Shown: positions 58,766 to 64,000 of the stretch, piece by piece | Numbering within the stretch: the first letter of the stretch is position 1 | How the letters are laid out: each line of letters starts with the position of its first letter | Source of the DNA: Shinella curvata | GTDB lineage: Bacteria > Pseudomonadota > Alphaproteobacteria > Rhizobiales > Rhizobiaceae | DNA: 64,000 bases | Direction of reading: 5' to 3' | Assembly (NCBI RefSeq): GCF_022899935.1 | Contig: NZ_JALJCJ010000001.1 | Location: 1,195,696 to 1,259,695 of the forward strand | Position numbers and translations under genes: made by a program | The notes under the pieces: generated by a model | Told to the model about the DNA's origin: nothing | Databases searched by the model: none | What the model saw: the letters and a program-made list of their open reading frames with translations, nothing else

Positions 58766-60352
58766 TCAGACGATCGATTCAAGTTCCGCGCGGTGTCGGT
58801 GGAGCAGGAGAAAGCGACGATAATCGCGGTCGTAGCCGGCCTTGCGCGCAGGATCCGGGCGGTGTTCGGTACCGCCCGGATACATGCCTGAACCGGCAGC
58901 CGGGAGATCCGCATAAAGCCCGCCGGCAACCGCTGCCACCATGGCCGTCCCAAGCAGCACCGCGTCATTCGTGTCCGGCACCACGACACGGCAGCCGGTG
59001 ACATCGCGATAGAGTTCCATCAGCAAAGGATTGCGCACGTGCCCGCCGGTGACGTGCAGGGTATCGAGCGGGTAACCGCGCTCGCCGAGCTTGTCGAGGA
59101 TATGGCGGATGCCGAGCGCGATCGCAACCGCGGTACGCCAATAGAGGCGGCAAAGCCCGTCGAAGGAGGCGTCGAGAGCAAGGCCGCTGATGACGCCGAG
59201 CGCATGGGGATCGGCAAGCGGCGAGCGGTTTCCGTGAAAATCGGGCAGCACATGCAGCCGTGCTGCGAAGGCCTCCCCTTCCTCCAATTGAAGTTCGCGG
59301 ATGCGGGCGACGATGCGGGCGTGGTTGGCCGCGGTCGGCTCACCACCGGCGCTGTGCGTGCGAACGATATGGTCGAGCAGCGCCCCCGTTACCGACTGAC
59401 CACCCTCGACCAGCCACCATCCCGGCAGCACGGCCTCGTAGTAGGGCCCCCACATGCCGAAGCTGAAGCGCTTTTCGCGCGAGAAGGCAACGATGCAACT
59501 TGACGTGCCGCCGATCAGCGCCAGCTGGCGCTCCATCGCCTCGGGTTCGCCGGCAAAGGGACCGAGCACCCCGAACGTCCCGGCATAGGCGTCGATCAGG
59601 CCTGCCGCGACGACACAGTCCGTATCGAGCCCAAGAGCGACGGCGGCCGCAGCCGTCAGCCGGCCAACCGCTTCGCCGACAGCCAGCGTCTCGGTCGGAA
59701 GCGACCCGCGTTCCCGCACATCCTCAAGTCCGATCGCCTTCAGGAAGCTTTCGTCCCACGGCTGCTCCTCATGGGAAAGGTAGTTCCATTTGGCCGTCAT
59801 CGTGCCGCGGGAACGGGCATTCGAACCCGTCGCCCGCCAGGTGACGAAATCCGCCAGGTCGAAGAAATAACCGGATCGGGCCCATTCTTCCGGCCGGTTG
59901 CGCTTCAGCCACATCAGCTTCGGCATTTCCATTTCCGGCGACATGACCCGACCGGAATGGGCAAGCACCGGATGCTCCGTCGCCGTACAGAAATCCGCTT
60001 CGGCGAGCGCGCGGTGATCGAGCCAGACGATCGTATCCCAGCGCGCCTCCTCACCGCCGGAAACGGCGAGCGGCGCCCCGGCCTTGTCGCGCACCACCAG
60101 CGAACAGGTCGCATCGACGCCGAGTGCCGCGACGCGCGCGGCCGGCACGCCGGCGACGGCACAGGCCGCCTTCACCGCGGTGCAGACGGCTTCCCAGATG
60201 TTTTCGGAATCGTGTTCGGCATGGTGAGCACTCGGTCGGCGCATGGCGATCGGATGTTCGGCCCGGCCGAACAGCGCACCGCTAGGGTCGAACACGCCGG
60301 CACGGGCACTGCCCGTGCCGATGTCCACCGCAACGATCAAATCGCGCATCAA
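58766..60352 (-). CDS. FGGY-family carbohydrate kinase (ribulokinase-like)
   Basis: A 528-residue sugar kinase. The N-terminal domain has AVDIGTGSARAGVFD and VAALGVDATCSLVV with WLDHRA, and catalytic Asp/Lys regions; the C-terminal domain has GGTSSCIVAFSREKRFSFGMWGP, WLVEGGQSVTG and DTLHVTGGHVRNPLLMELY. This layout resembles D-ribulokinase/YDR109c-type FGGY enzymes rather than xylulokinase. It would phosphorylate a pentulose or polyol-derived ketose in the cytoplasm. Its ATG overlaps the HAD stop (ATGA). In sorbitol/arabitol operons such a kinase follows the dehydrogenases, so ribulose or xylulose is a good guess. Confidence 0.8.
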   Translation of the reverse strand: MMRDLIVAVDIGTGSARAGVFDPSGALFGRAEHPIAMRRPSAHHAEHDSENIWEAVCTAVKAACAVAGVPAARVAALGVDATCSLVVRDKAGAPLAVSGGEEARWDTIVWLDHRALAEADFCTATEHPVLAHSGRVMSPEMEMPKLMWLKRNRPEEWARSGYFFDLADFVTWRATGSNARSRGTMTAKWNYLSHEEQPWDESFLKAIGLEDVRERGSLPTETLAVGEAVGRLTAAAAVALGLDTDCVVAAGLIDAYAGTFGVLGPFAGEPEAMERQLALIGGTSSCIVAFSREKRFSFGMWGPYYEAVLPGWWLVEGGQSVTGALLDHIVRTHSAGGEPTAANHARIVARIRELQLEEGEAFAARLHVLPDFHGNRSPLADPHALGVISGLALDASFDGLCRLYWRTAVAIALGIRHILDKLGERGYPLDTLHVTGGHVRNPLLMELYRDVTGCRVVVPDTNDAVLLGTAMVAAVAGGLYADLPAAGSGMYPGGTEHRPDPARKAGYDRDYRRFLLLHRHRAELESIV

Positions 60353-61041
60353 TGCTCTTTCCCGTCGGCCTTTTCGTTGCGGACAAACTGTAACAATTCC
60401 CGCATGTCGTCAAACAGGGCGTCGGGTTTGAGGTTCAGCAGCGCCTCGCGATGGCGGGGCGTGCGCGCGTGGGAACCGCCGGTGAAGGCGACGACCCGCA
60501 TGCCCGCGGATTTTGCCGCTGCAATGCCGGCCGGGCTGTCCTCCACCACGACGCAGCGCGCGGGCTCCACCCCCATCACCGCGCTCGCATGAAGGAAAAG
60601 ATCGGGCGCTGGTTTGCCACGCGAGACCATGGTGGCGCTGAAGATATTCGGCTCGAACCTGTCGATGAGACCCGTCACGGAAAGCGACAGACGGATACGC
60701 TCCGGCTGGCTGGAAGAGGCCACGCAATGGGCGATGCCGAGGCCGTCCACCGTCTCGGCAATGCCGTCGATCGGCTGCAACTCCAGACGAAAACGCTCGT
60801 AGAGCACCTTGCGCATGGCCTCCAGGAAGGCGGCATCGATCGCAAGCCCGTATTCGTCATGCAGGATTTCCGACATGCTCTTCAGGCTGCGGCCAAGGAA
60901 GCGGTCATGCGCCTCCTCTTCGCTCATTGCCACACCCGCTGCGGCAAGCGCTTCGACCAGGACGGCAAGCGAAATAGGCTCGCTGTCGACGAGCACGCCG
61001 TCGCAATCGAAGATGACGAGTTCTGTCGCTTTGGCGGCCAT
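60349..61041 (-). CDS. HAD-superfamily phosphatase (sugar phosphatase-like)
   Basis: A 230-residue HAD hydrolase. Motif I is IFDCDGVLVDSEP with the nucleophile Asp, motif II is AHCVASSSQPERIR, motif III is FSATMVSRGKPAPDLFLHA and motif IV is CVVVEDSPAGIAAAKSAGM. A helical cap (about 25-90) marks it as a beta-phosphoglucomutase/phosphatase-like subclass. It is stop-to-start coupled with the FGGY kinase and 79 bp after mtlK. It may act on phosphorylated polyol intermediates; the exact substrate is not evident. Confidence 0.85.
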   Translation of the reverse strand: MAAKATELVIFDCDGVLVDSEPISLAVLVEALAAAGVAMSEEEAHDRFLGRSLKSMSEILHDEYGLAIDAAFLEAMRKVLYERFRLELQPIDGIAETVDGLGIAHCVASSSQPERIRLSLSVTGLIDRFEPNIFSATMVSRGKPAPDLFLHASAVMGVEPARCVVVEDSPAGIAAAKSAGMRVVAFTGGSHARTPRHREALLNLKPDALFDDMRELLQFVRNEKADGKEH

Positions 61042-61120
61042 GGCTTTCCGTTCCGTGTTCAGGCCTCCGTCCTACTGTCTGCTCTCCGCGATGAAAAGCC
61101 CCGGAATGTTTGGGATCTCC

Positions 61121-62605
61121 CTACATCGCCAGCCTGTCTTCCAGATAGAGCTTCAATGTTGCCCGCGTGCCGTTCCGCTGGAGGGACGTCAGCGCATTGG
61201 CAAAGCGCTTACGGAAAAGGTCCGACTCCGCAACCACGCCGAAGATATCGCGCAATTCGAGGAAGGCAGCAGGCTCCGCTCTTGCCGCCTTCGCTGCCGC
61301 ATGGATGCGGTCGATATTGGGATCGTTGAAGCTGATCGCCTTGCCGCTGTCCGTCGTGCCGGCAAGATAATGGCACCAGAGCGCGGAGACGAGCGCCAGG
61401 CCGGTGACGTCTTCCTTGCGCGACAGGCGGTCGGCCGTCGATGGCAGGATGAATTTCGGCTGGCGGTTGGAGCCGTCCTGCGCCAGACGCGGGATCGTGT
61501 CGGCGATCTTGGGATTGGAGAAGCGGCGCTCGATCAGGCCGAAATAGTCGCGCAGGTCCGTATTCGGCACGGGGGGGATGACCGGCACGATCTCGTCCAG
61601 TTCCAGCTTGGCGAGGAAGGCGCGGATATCCGGATCCTCCATCGCCTCATGCACGAAGTGGATGTCGAGCAGCGCTGCCGGATAGGCGATCGCCGCATGG
61701 CCGCCATTCAGGATGCGGATCTTCATATGCTCATAGGGCGCCACATCGGGCACGAACTGCACGCCGACCTTTTCCAGCGCCGGGCGGCCCTGGGGGAACT
61801 TGTCCTCGAGCACCCATTGCTTGAACTCCTCGCAGAACACCGGCCAGGCATCGTCGATGCCGTAGTCGTCGGCCACGATGCCGATCTCGCGCGGCCCCGT
61901 CGCAGGCGTTATGCGGTCCACCATGCCGTTCGGGAAGGCGACATTGGCGTCGATCCAGTCGGCAAGACCCGGATCGGAGAGGCGCGCGAGACCGGATACG
62001 GCCGCATGCGTCACCTTGCCATTGTGCGGAATGTTATCGCAGGACATGACCGTATAGGGTGCGATGCCCTTGTCCCTGCGGGCCTTCAGGCCGGCGAGGA
62101 TGAGGCCGAAGACCGTCTTCGGCTCGGAAGGGTTGGCAGCATCGGCGGCGATCGCCGGGTGGGCCGGGTCGAAGATGCCGGAAGCCGGGTTTATGAAATA
62201 GCCCCCCTCGGTGATCGTCAGCGAGACGATGCGGATGGCGGGATCGGCAAGCTGGGCGACGGTCGCTGCCGCATTGCCGGGCGCGAGATAGTCGATCATC
62301 GCACCGGTGACGCGGGCGCCGGAACGATTGTTGTCCTGCTCGACGACGGTGGTCAGGAAATCCTGGCCGGCGAGTTTCTCGCGCATCGCGGCGTCGGAGG
62401 GCAGAACGCCCGCGCCGATCAGCGCCCAATCATGGTCGAGGCCGAGGTTGAAAAGGTCGTCGAGATAGATCGCCTGATGCGCCCGGTGGAAATTGCCGAC
62501 GCCGAAATGGACGATACCCGCCGTTAGGTTCTCACGCGCATAGGCCGGGATGCTGGCGGTCTTCGAGACCGCCGGAAGCGTGGCGAGCGACAGTTTCGTG
62601 GTCAT
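61121..62605 (-). CDS. mtlK: Mannitol 2-dehydrogenase
   Basis: A 494-residue long-chain polyol dehydrogenase. The N-terminal Rossmann part shows IVHFGVGNFHRAHQAIYLDD. The C-terminal part shows KIRILNGGHAAIAYPAAL, with the Lys-x4-Asn-x2-His catalytic set of this family. It oxidises D-mannitol to D-fructose with NAD. The order smoK, smoS, mtlK in one direction matches the rhizobial sorbitol/mannitol operon. It lies about 57 bp after smoS. Confidence 0.88.
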   Translation of the reverse strand: MTTKLSLATLPAVSKTASIPAYARENLTAGIVHFGVGNFHRAHQAIYLDDLFNLGLDHDWALIGAGVLPSDAAMREKLAGQDFLTTVVEQDNNRSGARVTGAMIDYLAPGNAAATVAQLADPAIRIVSLTITEGGYFINPASGIFDPAHPAIAADAANPSEPKTVFGLILAGLKARRDKGIAPYTVMSCDNIPHNGKVTHAAVSGLARLSDPGLADWIDANVAFPNGMVDRITPATGPREIGIVADDYGIDDAWPVFCEEFKQWVLEDKFPQGRPALEKVGVQFVPDVAPYEHMKIRILNGGHAAIAYPAALLDIHFVHEAMEDPDIRAFLAKLELDEIVPVIPPVPNTDLRDYFGLIERRFSNPKIADTIPRLAQDGSNRQPKFILPSTADRLSRKEDVTGLALVSALWCHYLAGTTDSGKAISFNDPNIDRIHAAAKAARAEPAAFLELRDIFGVVAESDLFRKRFANALTSLQRNGTRATLKLYLEDRLAM

Positions 62606-62662
62606 GGTCCATTCCTTCCGGTGTGTTCCGGTCTATACCTGTGCCAAGCGCACGGCTGCGCC

Positions 62663-63432
62663 TCAGCTCATCCAGTTGCCACCATCGACATTGTAGGTCT
62701 GCGCGACGATGTAGTTGCTCTCCTGGGAGGCGAGGAAGATCGCCATGCCCGTCAGGTCGTCGGCCGTTCCCATGCGGCCGAAGGGGACGTCCGCACCGAC
62801 CAGCCGCTTCTTCTCCCCGAGCGGCCGGTTTTCATATTTGGCGAAGAGCGCGTCCACGCCGTCCCAGTGCTCGCCATCGACGACGCCGGGTGCGATGGCA
62901 TTGACGTTGATGCCGTGCTTTATGAGGTTCAGGCCCGCCGACTGGGTGAGGCTGATCACCGCCGCCTTCGTCGCACAGTAGACGCCGACCAGCCCCTCGC
63001 CGCGGCGCCCCGCCTGGCTTGCCATATTGATGATCTTGCCGCCACGGCCCTGCGCGATCATCTGTTTTGCCGCAGCCTGCAACGTGAACAGCGTGCCGCC
63101 GACATTGATCGAGAAGAGCCGGTCGTAACTTTCCCGCGTGATCTCGACGATCGGCTGGAGGTCGAAGAGTGCCGCATTGTTGACGAGAATATCGATGCCG
63201 CCGGCTTCCTTCACGCAAGCCGCAATCGCCGCGTCGATGGACTCCTGCTTCGTCACATCCATCTGCACCGCATAGGCTGCCGGGCCGATCTCCTGCGCAG
63301 TCGCACTCGCCCGCTCCACATTGATATCGGCAATCGCGACCCGCGCCCCTTCCCGCACATAGGCTTCGGCACAGGCGCGTCCGATGCCGCGGGCCGATCC
63401 CGTGATCAGCGCGCTCTTGCCCTCAAGCCGTT

Positions 63433-63436
<4 letters not shown>
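62663..63436 (-). CDS. smoS: Sorbitol dehydrogenase (SDR)
   Basis: A 257-residue short-chain dehydrogenase. [12 protein letters not shown] gives the NAD motif, DVTKQ and [11 protein letters not shown] follow, and the catalytic set is Ser in [30 protein letters not shown] with Tyr-x3-Lys. [17 protein letters not shown] and the ending [10 protein letters not shown] are typical of SmoS, which oxidises D-sorbitol to fructose and galactitol to tagatose. Its ATG overlaps the stop of the ABC ATPase gene (ATGA). Confidence 0.88.

Positions 63437-64000
<564 letters not shown>

Overview
This 64 kb window looks like chromosome (or a chromid) of a Rhizobiaceae-type alphaproteobacterium, close to Rhizobium, Agrobacterium, Ensifer or Shinella. 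The grounds are high GC and rhizobial codon use, a NepR-EcfG-PhyR general stress locus, a tonB/hmuSTUV haem-uptake block with TGA-N9-TCA iron boxes, thuAB-like genes, a sorbitol/mannitol operon, a rhizobial flagellin ending in LFR, and many sugar ABC transporters with short divergently read regulators. The genus cannot be fixed from sequence reading alone.

Layout. 1-2434: end of an inositol-type ABC transporter and inositol dehydrogenase. 2502-3434: a small RTX protein. 3751-22656: an integrated genomic island of about 18.9 kb, bounded by a 45-bp direct repeat of the 3' part of tRNA-Arg(CCG). The intact tRNA and a tyrosine integrase lie at the right end. From left to right the island carries a vsr-dcm-HNH restriction-modification set, a TIGR04141/DUF6119 protein between two imperfect direct repeats, a lone tyrosine-recombinase catalytic domain, a DUF6626-like protein, an HUH-type replication initiator, an HNH protein, three genes of little-known function, a DUF6641 protein, a NucS/DUF91-type nuclease, a small secreted protein, a complete 559-residue flagellin with a CtrA-type site upstream, and a large serine recombinase.

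22858-27655: xylose transporter xylFHG with a divergent ROK regulator and a clear palindromic operator between them. 27662-29411: AraC regulator and short-chain dehydrogenase. 29470-34707: a small exopolysaccharide operon (polymerase-like protein, acyltransferase, GH5 glycanase, Wzz-type protein), divergent from a 1183-residue RTX adhesin (34882-38433). 38481-42274: phosphatase, GNAT/MarR pair, arsC, glycosyltransferase. 42275-45175: LacI regulator, thuB and thuA with a LacI-type operator. 45241-47102: SMR exporter with TetR, truncated haemoglobin, DUF423 protein.

47105-54067 is an iron/haem region: haem monooxygenase, DUF2325 protein, tonB and hmuSTUV, with two matches to the rhizobial iron box. 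54196-58478 is a stress region: two envelope-associated proteins behind an EcfG-type promoter, an HWE kinase, EcfG, NepR and PhyR. 58766-64000 is a polyol operon read leftwards (smoK end, smoS, mtlK, HAD phosphatase, FGGY kinase).

The most unusual part is the island. It combines defence genes, plasmid-like replication functions, two or three recombinases and an orphan flagellin, and contains several striking palindromes that no gene explains.
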